A stretch of DNA of 22,919 bases, taken from positions 1-22,919 of IMG/VR virus record IMGVR_UViG_3300035216_000221. One strand, given 5' to 3'. The notes beneath the pieces are model-generated. The model was given only the letters and a program-made list of their open reading frames with translations. It made no database searches and was not told the DNA's origin. Source of the stretch: a virus. Below are positions 15,479 to 21,527 of this stretch, one piece after another. The position numbers were made by a program, and so were the translations under genes. Numbering within the stretch: position 1 is the first letter of the stretch; each line of letters begins with the position of its first letter.

Positions 15479-15681
15479 CCCTCTTCTACAACCTCAGTAG
15501 GTGTGACTTCAGCAGATTCTGTGTCTGCAGGTGTAGGATTGTTTGTCTCTTCAATTTGTTGAAGAACTTCAATCGCACCACAAACTTTCAGGTACATTTC
15601 TCTGCTTCCTTCTAGTGACTTTTCAAGTTCACTTCTCTGACTAATCAGATTTTCAAGTACAGTGCTGTTTTCAAGTGCCAT
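15475..15681 (-). CDS. Small coiled-coil protein of unknown function
   Basis: 68 residues. The first ~45 form a heptad-like helix (VLENLISQRSELEKSLEGSR then MYLKVCGAIEVLQQIEE). The rest is an acidic Pro/Thr/Glu tail. It overlaps gp59 by 11 bases and the next gene by 4, and a GGAG lies about 10 bases before the ATG. Such overlaps point to coupled translation with gp59. No function can be assigned. Confidence 0.65.
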   Translation of the reverse strand: MALENSTVLENLISQRSELEKSLEGSREMYLKVCGAIEVLQQIEETNNPTPADTESAEVTPTEVVEEG

Positions 15682-16282
15682 GGATAATAATCTCCTTCAG
15701 TATTTTGCGAAATTTAAATACATCAATATGTATAAAGGAATCATACTTATTGATTCTCATAGATAAGAACTTCCACACAGGGTCAGTCAACTTCTTATCA
15801 AAGTTTTCTTTAAACCCAATGATCTTGTTCAAAATAACAAAAGTTTCTAGAGAAATGTTCTTTCCCAGATGCTCTTTGATAATTTGAGGGTGTTTAGTTC
15901 CCTCAATTTTAAACATAGCATCAAAGTCTTTATCTGTAAAGACATCTCCAATCTCTGACTTGAAAGTGTATGACAGAGACTGTAGTCTCTTCTTCCAGTC
16001 AGTATAATTTTGCTCACCATTCCTAACAATCTCACCAATCCATAGGGACTGTGGGTCATCACAGGTGACAAAATTTGACACAAAAAATTCAACAACTTCT
16101 GTGTCATTCTTTTGCCTGCTAAGTTTCTCAAAGAAAAACCTATCACGCCTCTTATAAAAAGAGTCTAGGGATGCCCTAGACTTTCCACCATAACGATGGT
16201 AATCATATGTGTCTTTGGTAAAGTGATTTTTCAATCCAAGATAGTTCTTGTACACATCAAAGGGTTTCACTTTAGGAATCAT
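15671..16282 (-). CDS. 59: Helicase loader gp59
   Basis: 203 residues (T4 gp59: 217). Shared features with T4 gp59 are the N-terminal VYKNYLGLKNHF (T4 VYKLYLMIKQHM), YKRRDRFFFEKLS (T4 YQKRRDKYFFQKLS), VVEFFVSNFV and ISLETFVILNKII (T4 ISFETFILLDSFL). gp59 binds fork DNA and gp32 and loads the gp41 helicase. Finding it two genes upstream of gp32, next to gp33, parallels T4 (33-59-32 neighbourhood). The ATG overlaps the stop of gp33 (ATGA). Confidence 0.88.
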   Translation of the reverse strand: MIPKVKPFDVYKNYLGLKNHFTKDTYDYHRYGGKSRASLDSFYKRRDRFFFEKLSRQKNDTEVVEFFVSNFVTCDDPQSLWIGEIVRNGEQNYTDWKKRLQSLSYTFKSEIGDVFTDKDFDAMFKIEGTKHPQIIKEHLGKNISLETFVILNKIIGFKENFDKKLTDPVWKFLSMRINKYDSFIHIDVFKFRKILKEIIIHGT

Positions 16283-16548
16283 ATGGGAAGTTTAGCATGA
16301 GATGTCTTCTTCAACAGGTTCAATTCTGTTGCCTCTGCTCTCAACTTATCTTTCAATGGTTTTGATATCAACTTGGGAATTGATTCAACATCAATGTTGT
16401 TCCTTTCACAGAACAAGACAATAGAATCCATATACTTCATACCTCTATTCTCTTTGGCGATCTTTTCAATCTCCTCAGAGAATCTACGTGTGCAGTAGAA
16501 CTTATTTTCTATGATCTTATCTACACTTAGATCTTCAGGCTTTTTCAT
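16279..16548 (-). CDS. 33: Late transcription coactivator gp33
   Basis: 89 residues from the ATG at 16546-16548. A longer frame to 16629 would overlap the nuclease by 95 bases, and its first 27 residues (MKNMTRKSTSTYSQN...) look non-conserved. The core FSEEIEKIAKENRGMKYMDS, IVLFCERNNIDVESIPKLIS, LKDKLRAEATELNLL follows T4 gp33 (FIIEKMVEEFGMSYLEATTA, FLEENSIPETQFAKFI, IIEKIQSEAIDENLL). In T4 gp33 links RNA polymerase carrying gp55 to the gp45 sliding clamp to activate late promoters. The candidate late promoters in this window fit its presence. The T4 C-terminal hydrophobic/acidic clamp-binding tail is not obvious here (ends SHAKLPI). Confidence 0.75.
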   Translation of the reverse strand: MKKPEDLSVDKIIENKFYCTRRFSEEIEKIAKENRGMKYMDSIVLFCERNNIDVESIPKLISKPLKDKLRAEATELNLLKKTSHAKLPI

Positions 16549-17218
16549 ATTCCTGTAATTTGAATTCAACAAATTCTCTAATATATTTTGAGAGTAAGTT
16601 GATGTACTTTTTCTTGTCATATTCTTCATAGATTTCTACCTCCCCATTTTCACAGGTCATAATGATTACAAATTTTTTGACTATAAGACCCTTCATCTCA
16701 TACAACATACAAGCATATGCTGCACACTGAACAAAGTAGTCTTCAATCCACTCTCTTGGTTTAGGTGCTTTAGAAGTCTTGAAATCAATGACAGACAACT
16801 CACCATCAAACTCAGCAATACAGTCAACAGAACCAGCAATACCTAGTTCAGTACTGTACAATGCTGTCTCTTGACATAGGATATTATCAATCCTATTCAA
16901 GTCAGGTTTGGCTTGTTTGAATAGGTATTGAGATAAAGGAAGAACATCAGTGAAAGTATCTGAGTTGTTCAGATACTCTTCAATCAATGTGTGTGCATCA
17001 GTACCACGATGGGTAGCCTTACGAGTAATGTTGTTGGCTTCTTGTTCACCAACTTTCTTTCTCCATGCCTTAAACTTGTTTCTATTCCTCCAACCAATCA
17101 CTGATGTGATAGATGGCATCTTAACAAGTTCTTCAGTTCCAAATACTTTGTAGTAACGAACTCCTTCAATAGTCTCTCGTTCAATAGGAACGAAAGGAAC
17201 ATCCTGATGTTTAAACAT
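16535..17218 (-). CDS. PD-(D/E)XK exonuclease
   Basis: 227 residues with a complete RecB/Cas4-like PD-(D/E)XK nuclease motif set. RGTDAHTLIEE (His76) and QETALY (Glu117) come first. Then GSVDCIAEF (Asp132), SVIDFKTSK (Asp145-x-Lys147) and QCAAYA (Gln164-x3-Tyr168) follow. Likely a metal-dependent DNA exonuclease in replication or recombination, or in breakdown of host DNA. It lacks Cas4-type Cys clusters. It overlaps phoH by one base (TAATG) and gp33 by 14 bases. Nucleases are commonly seen at this position in T4-like cyanophages. Confidence 0.82.
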   Translation of the reverse strand: MFKHQDVPFVPIERETIEGVRYYKVFGTEELVKMPSITSVIGWRNRNKFKAWRKKVGEQEANNITRKATHRGTDAHTLIEEYLNNSDTFTDVLPLSQYLFKQAKPDLNRIDNILCQETALYSTELGIAGSVDCIAEFDGELSVIDFKTSKAPKPREWIEDYFVQCAAYACMLYEMKGLIVKKFVIIMTCENGEVEIYEEYDKKKYINLLSKYIREFVEFKLQEYEKA

Positions 17219-17982
17219 TACATACCCAGTTCAAGTTTAGCCACAATGTACTCTTTAACAAGTCCACTTCTACAAATGTCCTCAGCACAGAACTCAATTG
17301 TATCAAAGGATGGCATATTTTGCAAGATTCTCATGAAGTCTGCAATACCATTCCTCTCATTCTGTTTGGTCAAGTCAGACTGAGTTGCGTCACCACAGAA
17401 ATGAATCTTAGAATTCTCACCTACCCTAGTAATCATTGAATCAAGTTCATGAAAATTTAGGTTCTGGAATTCATCAACAATTACAATCACATTATCAAGA
17501 GTTGTACCCCTGATAAAAGATGTGGACCAGAAAGAGATAGTACCCTGTGCTTTGAGATTTGCATAGAGCATATCAAAAGAAGGGTCATCAGGCATCTCAA
17601 ACATATACTTCACCATATTTTTGTATGGTATCTGGTATAGGGATGATTTATCTTCATGATCACCTGGAAGGAAACCAATCTCTCTAGTGGGCACAAGAGA
17701 CCTGACAATGTAGATCTTCTCATAAGGTGTCTTTGGATCCAAGACATCTAGGAGAGCATTGTAGAGGGTGATAAAGGTCTTACCTGTACCTGCACACCCA
17801 TAAGCAACAAGATTTTGTTGCTGCTTGTACATCTCAAAAAAAGTAGTCTGATTCTGAGTAAGAGGTTCAATCTTCTTAATGTAATCAAGATTGATTGGCT
17901 TCTTTCTCTTCATGACTTTGTTACTCATACCAAAGGGCACTGGATTGGTGCTTCCAATTCCTGATTTCTTCTTTGCTGGCAT
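17218..17982 (-). CDS. phoH: PhoH-like ATPase
   Basis: 254 residues. Walker A GCAGTGKT at 62-69, Walker B VIVIVDEFQN with Asp170-Glu171, and the PhoH signatures RSLVPTREIGFLPGD (94-108) and GENSKIHFCGDATQSDL. The first ~45 residues are a basic tail. PhoH proteins are P-loop ATPases whose phage role is unclear. An RNA/DNA helicase-like function and a link to phosphate stress have been proposed. The gene is nearly universal in marine T4-like phages. I do not see a clear Pho-box upstream. It sits between a small conserved gene and the nuclease, in the replication operon. Confidence 0.92.
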   Translation of the reverse strand: MPAKKKSGIGSTNPVPFGMSNKVMKRKKPINLDYIKKIEPLTQNQTTFFEMYKQQQNLVAYGCAGTGKTFITLYNALLDVLDPKTPYEKIYIVRSLVPTREIGFLPGDHEDKSSLYQIPYKNMVKYMFEMPDDPSFDMLYANLKAQGTISFWSTSFIRGTTLDNVIVIVDEFQNLNFHELDSMITRVGENSKIHFCGDATQSDLTKQNERNGIADFMRILQNMPSFDTIEFCAEDICRSGLVKEYIVAKLELGM

Positions 17983-17986
17983 AATA

Positions 17987-18277
17987 TTAATCGTAATGTT
18001 TCAGTGTACTACCTGGTTGTTGTTTAGCTTTACCTATAACGTCTTTCCAACCTGGATGTTTGGTGTAAATTTTACTTAAAGGATCTCCAACTGATTCAAT
18101 TCCAAGACAAGGGGCATTTTCTGGTGTGTAAAATCTTTCCCAGGATGGATTATCTTCACGCCACTTGTCCCAGTCATGAATACTCATCTGGATTTCTTTC
18201 TCTTCACCAGTCTCCTTGTTTTTTACTGGATAAGTTGCCACGGTTTCCTCCATTGTATAGAAATATTTAGTTACCAT
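17987..18277 (-). CDS. Small conserved protein of unknown function
   Basis: 96 residues. The segment YPVKNKETGEEKEIQMSIHD followed by WREDNPSWER resembles small cyanophage proteins with a 'NKxTGE...M....DNP' pattern. No metal-binding Cys pairs are present, so it is not a typical FmdB-like zinc ribbon. The frame overlaps thyX by 7 bases. An alternative start at Met9 (18253) gives 88 residues and would be preceded by CTAAATA, a possible late-type box, but neither start has a Shine-Dalgarno. Function unknown. Confidence 0.65.
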   Translation of the reverse strand: MVTKYFYTMEETVATYPVKNKETGEEKEIQMSIHDWDKWREDNPSWERFYTPENAPCLGIESVGDPLSKIYTKHPGWKDVIGKAKQQPGSTLKHYD

Positions 18278-18906
18278 TCAAGAGCTTCTGCAATTACAGG
18301 GAACTGCTCTTTGAAAATCTCCTTACATGAGTTAGCAAGGTCTATATGTTCCTTCTGTGTTCCATTAGATGTTCTCAGTTCAATGTAATGAATCCAAGAA
18401 CGAATTGAGCCTGTCATGTACATTTTTGTAGGTACTGCCAATGGGAGTACAAAACGAGCACACTCCTTTGCAACTCCTGCAGATAGCATCTGATTGTACA
18501 AAGAGTATGCAGAACTGAATAAGGTAACCATCTGACGATTAATTTTATCAACAGTCTCAGGATCAAGATCATCAATACTATTCTGACGATTCTTATCATC
18601 CTGACGTCTGAGTTCAGGAAGTTCAATCTCACTACTCAATAGACCAGTGCTTGCATATCTCTGTGAGAATTCTTGAAAAGTAAATGACCTATGACGAAGC
18701 ACTTGAGCTGCCAGACCTCTTGTGGTCTCAACTTCAAGAGACATGAATGCCTGCTCAAAGATAGACCAATGTTGATGTTTAATACAATACTTCAGAAGTC
18801 CTGCAAACTTCTCACTCTCTTGGTTGTTTGGATTAGAAACACGTGCACAGTATGCAATATGTTTCTCAGCATCAGGAGTGACTGAGATTAGTTTGGCTTG
18901 ATTCAT
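18271..18906 (-). CDS. thyX: Flavin-dependent thymidylate synthase ThyX
   Basis: 211 residues, usual size for the family. The signature RHR-x7-S-x-R is exact at residues 71-83 (RHRSFTFQEFSQR), followed by the Tyr of SQRY. HQHWSIFEQAFMSLEVE and the C-terminal MTGSIRSWIHYIELRT (ThyX FAD/dUMP site) are also present. It makes dTMP from dUMP with methylene-tetrahydrofolate and FAD, supplying dTTP for phage DNA synthesis. It belongs to the same operon as phoH, nuclease and gp33/59, which suits a DNA metabolism block. The preceding 51-codon ORF overlaps its start by 35 bases. Confidence 0.93.
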   Translation of the reverse strand: MNQAKLISVTPDAEKHIAYCARVSNPNNQESEKFAGLLKYCIKHQHWSIFEQAFMSLEVETTRGLAAQVLRHRSFTFQEFSQRYASTGLLSSEIELPELRRQDDKNRQNSIDDLDPETVDKINRQMVTLFSSAYSLYNQMLSAGVAKECARFVLPLAVPTKMYMTGSIRSWIHYIELRTSNGTQKEHIDLANSCKEIFKEQFPVIAEALEW

Positions 18907-19027
18907 CTTTGTGTTTAATCTTTAGTTGTTTACGTTCTTGTTTAACTCTTTCTACATAGACTCTTTCACCTTCACTAAAAAGTTCAGGATGTTTGAGAAT
19001 GTACTTGATTGCTTTTTTTGTTTTCAT
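18872..19027 (-). CDS. Small basic protein of unknown function
   Basis: 51 residues, from ATG 19025-19027 to TGA 18872-18874. It starts MKTKKAIKYILKHPELFSEG and continues ERVYVERVKQERKQLKIKHK, a Lys-rich helix. It overlaps the previous ORF by 44 bases and thyX by 35. Read-through of conserved hydrophobic/charged spacing in the first 40 codons supports coding. The last ~11 codons overlapping thyX look like by-product sequence. No known family. Confidence 0.5.
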   Translation of the reverse strand: MKTKKAIKYILKHPELFSEGERVYVERVKQERKQLKIKHKDESSQTNLSHS

Positions 19028-19235
19028 TATTGAAATATGTATTGAAATAGGAAACTATTCCATTACTTAACTGGTTACCTTGTGAAACCCAAGTGTCTAC
19101 ACATTCGTAAATGTCTTGAGTACTATATGATTCTTCTTCTATCTTGGTTCTTCCATACTTATTTAACAAGATACTAAGACACTGTTGACGAAGTTTCATT
19201 CTGTCTTCAGAGTATCTCCAATCATCATTCATCAT
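18984..19235 (-). CDS. Small protein of unknown function
   Basis: 83 residues when started at the double ATG at 19230-19235, next to the TGA of the preceding gene (19225-19227). The frame extends to 19304, but the extra 23 codons would lie wholly inside that gene. GAGG lies 9 bases before the first ATG. The sequence DDWRYSEDRMKLRQQCLSIL with LNKYGRTK and a Tyr/Asn-rich C-terminus is mostly helical. No family was recognised. Confidence 0.55.
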   Translation of the reverse strand: MMNDDWRYSEDRMKLRQQCLSILLNKYGRTKIEEESYSTQDIYECVDTWVSQGNQLSNGIVSYFNTYFNNENKKSNQVHSQTS

Positions 19236-19383
19236 CTTCAAATACCTCATCATAGTCAGGGAGTGGTGGAAGATACTCTGTTGTTTCAGTATATGATTCA
19301 ACATTAGAATATACTTCTGTCTCTAAGGCACTGACAATGACTTTCAATTGCCTTAGGATTGCTTTAAGATTATCTTTCTCCAT
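19225..19383 (-). CDS. Small acidic protein, first gene of the thyX-phoH-gp32 operon
   Basis: 52 residues from the ATG at 19381-19383: MEKDNLKAILRQLKVIVSAL, then an acidic Tyr/Pro-rich tail ending DYDEVFEDDE. An ATG 15 codons upstream (19428) would put the whole terminator hairpin in the coding region and would lie upstream of the predicted transcription start (~19406), so the inner ATG is preferred. The ATG follows directly on a run of eight T bases, with no Shine-Dalgarno. Function unknown. Confidence 0.6.
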   Translation of the reverse strand: MEKDNLKAILRQLKVIVSALETEVYSNVESYTETTEYLPPLPDYDEVFEDDE

Positions 19384-19412
19384 AAAAAAAAGGGAGGATA
19401 TAGAGTCCTCCC
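19384..19412 (-). terminator. Intrinsic terminator abutting the next start codon
   Basis: In the minus-strand sense GGGAGGA (19412-19406), loop, TCCTCCC (19398-19392) and eight T (19391-19384), then ATG at 19383. A 7-bp GC-rich perfect stem with a T-tract is a textbook intrinsic terminator for transcripts coming from the upstream small-gene cluster. Confidence 0.8.
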
Positions 19413-19441
19413 ATTCTAAACTATTCAATTGTGATTGTCAA
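19413..19441 (-). promoter_or_regulatory. Sigma70-type promoter interleaved with terminator
   Basis: TTGACA (19441-19436), 17-base spacer, TAGAAT (19418-19413). The -35 box directly follows the TGA of the DUF4278-like gene. The first arm of the terminator fills -6 to +1, so RNA started here (near 19406) lacks that arm and should not terminate. It drives the operon from the 52-residue gene through thyX and phoH. Confidence 0.65.
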
Positions 19442-19609
19442 TCACTTTGAATAAGCACGACCACGGTAGCAAAAGGCGCCATGAGTCTCTTTAGACTCTA
19501 CACAACGTGTCATATACTCAACACCACGATATGAGGTGTGATTAATTTGTGCGTCATGCAGGGCAGATGCCTTTTCAATTTGCTTTTTGATGATGTTAAG
19601 GGTGTTCAT
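19442..19609 (-). CDS. DUF4278-like small protein
   Basis: 55 residues from the ATG at 19607-19609, chosen because AGGAG lies 9 bases upstream; a longer frame to 19678 would overlap the preceding small gene. MNTLNIIKKQIEKASALHDA is a helix, then TSYRGVEYMTRCVESKETHG and AFCYRGRAYSK give a YRGVxY...CYRGxxY arrangement like the DUF4278 family, found in cyanobacteria and many cyanophages. It is short, basic and has two Cys. Function unknown. It ends at the promoter/terminator at 19384-19441. Confidence 0.7.
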   Translation of the reverse strand: MNTLNIIKKQIEKASALHDAQINHTSYRGVEYMTRCVESKETHGAFCYRGRAYSK

Positions 19610-19653
19610 TGTAGGTACTCCTAAAGTAGTAGAGGGTTTTAATCCCCGTTCCT

Positions 19654-19821
19654 TCAGTCGTGTGCGTCCCAGTACCACTCACATTCTGGTGATGAGTCCT
19701 TAAGGGTCTCAACTAACTCAACCTTTAGAAAATTACTAATGTTTGGGTTTGTCTCAATCTTCAGCATGATAGCATCAGTTTGAGTACAAGTGAGTGTTGT
19801 ATAGAATAATAGTTCTAGCAT
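19654..19821 (-). CDS. Small conserved cyanophage-type protein
   Basis: 55 residues from ATG 19819-19821 to TGA 19654-19656. The sequence MLELLFYTTLTCTQTDAIML, then VELVETLKDSSPECEWYWDA, resembles a small protein recurrent in cyanophages ('...LTCxQADAI...KVELVEVLKESTPEC...WDAN'), from memory. The N-terminal ~17 residues are apolar. It is preceded by a structured leader (19822-19901) and a sigma70-like promoter. A GGAG 11 bases before the ATG lies in a hairpin loop. Confidence 0.7.
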   Translation of the reverse strand: MLELLFYTTLTCTQTDAIMLKIETNPNISNFLKVELVETLKDSSPECEWYWDAHD

Positions 19822-19901
19822 GGGATGAACGACTCCGTTCCGCGACTTACTTGCGTCTCCTAATCAAGTCCAAATTTGTTCCAAATTAGGAGATGAACGA
19901 C
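19822..19901 (-). promoter_or_regulatory. Structured 5' leader
   Basis: In RNA sense the leader holds CUCCUAAU (19892-19885) pairing with AUUAGGAG (19864-19857), a competing AAUUUG-GAA-CAAAUU hairpin inside it, and GAACG-GAGU-CGUUC (19840-19827) just before the AUG. The word GUCGUUCAU occurs twice, at the 5' end (19901-19893) and next to the AUG (19833-19825). The remaining 19902-19933 holds the promoter. Confidence 0.5.
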
Positions 19902-19907
19902 AGGTCT

Positions 19908-19937
19908 AGTATAGACCATTGTAACTATTTATGTCAA
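19908..19937 (-). promoter_or_regulatory. Sigma70-type promoter with palindrome over -10
   Basis: TTGACA (19937-19932), 18-base spacer, TATACT (19913-19908). The TGA stop of the upstream gene lies within TTGACA. The -10 box is inside the perfect palindrome GGTCTA-TAC-TAGACC (19903-19917), a possible operator. Transcription would start near 19901. Confidence 0.6.
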
Positions 19938-20128
19938 GCTCTTTCTTTTTTTGTCTTGAAGTAAAGTTTGTAATATGGCTTCTTCATTTGATTAATGATC
20001 TCAGCATCCTCTTTGAATCCCATATATTTTAATTGCTGGTAAGAACCTTCCAGTTCTGAGAGGAGCATCAGAATATACTCAGGGTCTCTGGGTCTTCCTC
20101 CTGGTTCATAGTGATCACTAGGAATCAA
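19934..20128 (-). CDS. Small protein of unknown function (TTG start)
   Basis: 64 residues: IPSDHYEPGGRPRDPEYILM, then a helical LLSELEGSYQQLKYMGFKED and a basic C-terminus KTKKERA. The start is TTG at 20126-20128, overlapping the upstream TGA as TTGA. AGGAGG lies 7 bases before it and there is no nearby in-frame ATG, so the TTG start is well supported. The stop is inside the next promoter's -35 box. No family was recognised. Confidence 0.65.
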   Translation of the reverse strand: MIPSDHYEPGGRPRDPEYILMLLSELEGSYQQLKYMGFKEDAEIINQMKKPYYKLYFKTKKERA

Positions 20129-20316
20129 AACCCTTCCTCCTGTGCCTCCTCAATCATTTTAGAGACTATATTTTCTGTACCATCCATAGTCTTTACAACA
20201 AAAAGACTTGACCTCTGATACTTCTTCACCTTCTTATACTTCTTTAGAAGTTCTTGGACTTGATCTTTTGGTACTTCAAACTCAACATCAAATCCTTTAT
20301 CTTTATCAATATTCAT
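20125..20316 (-). CDS. Small charged protein of unknown function
   Basis: 63 residues: MNIDKDKGFDVEFEVPKDQV, then QELLKKYKKVKKYQRSSLFV and a C-terminal helix IVSKMIEEAQEEGF. The ATG overlaps the upstream stop by 4 bases (ATGA) and its stop overlaps the next TTG. Beta-alpha alternation suggests a small folded domain. Function unknown. Confidence 0.6.
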   Translation of the reverse strand: MNIDKDKGFDVEFEVPKDQVQELLKKYKKVKKYQRSSLFVVKTMDGTENIVSKMIEEAQEEGF

Positions 20317-20573
20317 TTCTTTTTAGATGATTTCTGAATTTCTTCCTGCGATTTCCACAGTTTAGGATTGGCAGTACCATCTGACTGTTGGATATCAATT
20401 AGATCTTTCTTATACTTGTCATAATAATGATCAAAAATTTCTACCTTCTTACTGGATATAACAAGGTCATACTTTTTCTCCTCTCCCACACTGTAAGAGA
20501 CAAGGAAAGCATTATTAGGCAGTGATTTATCTGTGGCTACTTCAGGATCACATGCCTCATTCAAAATTCTCAA
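20313..20573 (-). CDS. Small protein of unknown function (TTG start)
   Basis: 86 residues. It starts with TTG at 20571-20573 overlapping the upstream TGA (TTGA); GGGGAGG lies 7 bases upstream. The sequence contains NNAFLVSYSVGEEKKYDLVI, SSKKVEIFDHYYDKYKKDL and a Lys-rich tail KSSKKK. I recall similar proteins in cyanophages without known function. It belongs to a chain of four overlapping small genes. Confidence 0.65.
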   Translation of the reverse strand: MRILNEACDPEVATDKSLPNNAFLVSYSVGEEKKYDLVISSKKVEIFDHYYDKYKKDLIDIQQSDGTANPKLWKSQEEIQKSSKKK

Positions 20574-21037
20574 GATCTACCTCCCCAATTGATATCAGGA
20601 TATGCTGCTTCAACATTTGCCTTAGTGATTTTATACTTAGAATTAAGTGACTTGTCTTTCACAAGACACACAATGTCTGCCTCATGAGGATGCAAACCTT
20701 CAAGCATTTGAATGAACATACTCTCTCTACGTGTCTTAGAGAGACTGTCATTACCACCTCTTACAAAGTGATAAAGGTTTCTCCATTCTTTACGCAATGA
20801 AGTATGATCTGTTCCCACAGGAACATCATTTCTTTCATAAGGAACTGTACCCTCAGGGAGTAGTGAGATAACAGTGTCATCAAAGTTCCAAATTAGGAGT
20901 GACACAACAGCATCACACCTATGTTCTTTCAATACTTCCACCTTCTTAGTAGCACTTCTTTGCTTTGAGATTTCCTCAAAGATTTCATGCACAAAAGGAT
21001 TAGGTGGAAGTTTTGTATTTTTAGTTGATGTAGGCAT
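20570..21037 (-). CDS. DUF6433-like conserved phage protein
   Basis: 155 residues from ATG 21035-21037; the frame extends four codons to a TTG, but ATG is preferred. FVHEIFEEISKQRSATKKVE, LLPEGTVPYERNDVPVG, LYHFVRGGNDSLSKTRRESM, FIQMLEGLHPHEADIVCLVK and DKSLNSKYKITKANVEAAYP give the layout of a family widespread in T4-like phages (named DUF6433 from memory), with no known activity. Mostly helical, no catalytic motif seen. First of the chain of overlapping small genes, possibly driven by the GATAAATA box upstream. Confidence 0.7.
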   Translation of the reverse strand: MPTSTKNTKLPPNPFVHEIFEEISKQRSATKKVEVLKEHRCDAVVSLLIWNFDDTVISLLPEGTVPYERNDVPVGTDHTSLRKEWRNLYHFVRGGNDSLSKTRRESMFIQMLEGLHPHEADIVCLVKDKSLNSKYKITKANVEAAYPDINWGGRS

Positions 21038-21066
21038 TGTAGTAATCAATTTAATTCAATATAGGA

Positions 21067-21074
21067 TATTTATC
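21067..21074 (-). promoter_or_regulatory. Weak late-promoter-like box
   Basis: GATAAATA on the minus strand, one mismatch from TATAAATA, 30 bases before the ATG at 21037 and just after the stop of the membrane protein gene. Short AT-rich boxes of this kind arise by chance in this genome. Confidence 0.25.
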
Positions 21075-21082
21075 AGGAGAAG

Positions 21083-21307
21083 TCAATCTCCATCTTCAGT
21101 AAGGTCTTCCATAGTATTTTCAAACCTCACTGCCAATACGTCATCAGGAATGATTTGACCATTCTCATCAAACATCTCTGGGTGCATAGGAATATACTGA
21201 GAAGTTCTGTCAATAGCATATCCTTTTAGAAGGTATCCAACAACACCTCCAACAATTAGAAACATAACAGAAATCAGTGTAGTGAACGTGAGTGTAACTG
21301 CTAACAT
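21083..21307 (-). CDS. Small single-span membrane protein
   Basis: 74 residues. One strong membrane segment at about 4-29 (TLTFTTLISVMFLIVGGVVG, YLLKGYA), then a soluble tail with YIPMHPEMFDENGQIIPDDV and an acidic end. The MHPEMFDENG motif is familiar from small cyanophage proteins of unknown role. GGAGAACTAAA gives a good Shine-Dalgarno before the ATG, and the start lies one base after the previous stop (TAA-A-ATG). The role is unknown. Topology is expected to be N-terminus anchored with the tail in the cytoplasm. Confidence 0.7.
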   Translation of the reverse strand: MLAVTLTFTTLISVMFLIVGGVVGYLLKGYAIDRTSQYIPMHPEMFDENGQIIPDDVLAVRFENTMEDLTEDGD

Positions 21308-21308
21308 T

Positions 21309-21527
21309 TTAGTTCTCCTTTTTCCTTACATCTATGTGGGTGTCTAGAAAAAATTCCACTCTCTTTCCAAAAATGGAGAGTGATTTCCCAAACTTTAACT
21401 GAAAAGTCTTAGGTGGTTCCCTCCTTTTTTTATTTCTTAGAAGCAATTCAAATCCCCTATTCATCCTAGGAGTATCTAAATCTTCTTTATTTAGTGAGCT
21501 TTCTTCTTCTTCCTGATCTTTTTTCAT
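21309..21527 (-). CDS. Small basic protein of unknown function
   Basis: 72 residues as drawn: an acidic start MKKDQEEEESSLNKEDLDTP, then MNRGFELLLRNKKRREPPKT and FQLKFGKSLSIFGKRVEFFL. The first ~14 codons overlap the upstream gene by 41 bases, so the start may instead be the ATG of MNRGFELL at 21464 (51 residues). Neither start has a clear Shine-Dalgarno. No family was recognised. Confidence 0.5.
   Translation of the reverse strand: MKKDQEEEESSLNKEDLDTPRMNRGFELLLRNKKRREPPKTFQLKFGKSLSIFGKRVEFFLDTHIDVRKKEN

Noticed and set aside
16549-16629. Upstream extension of gp33 to 116 residues
   Set aside because: It would lie inside the nuclease gene, and its Ser/Thr/Asn-rich N-terminus does not resemble gp33.
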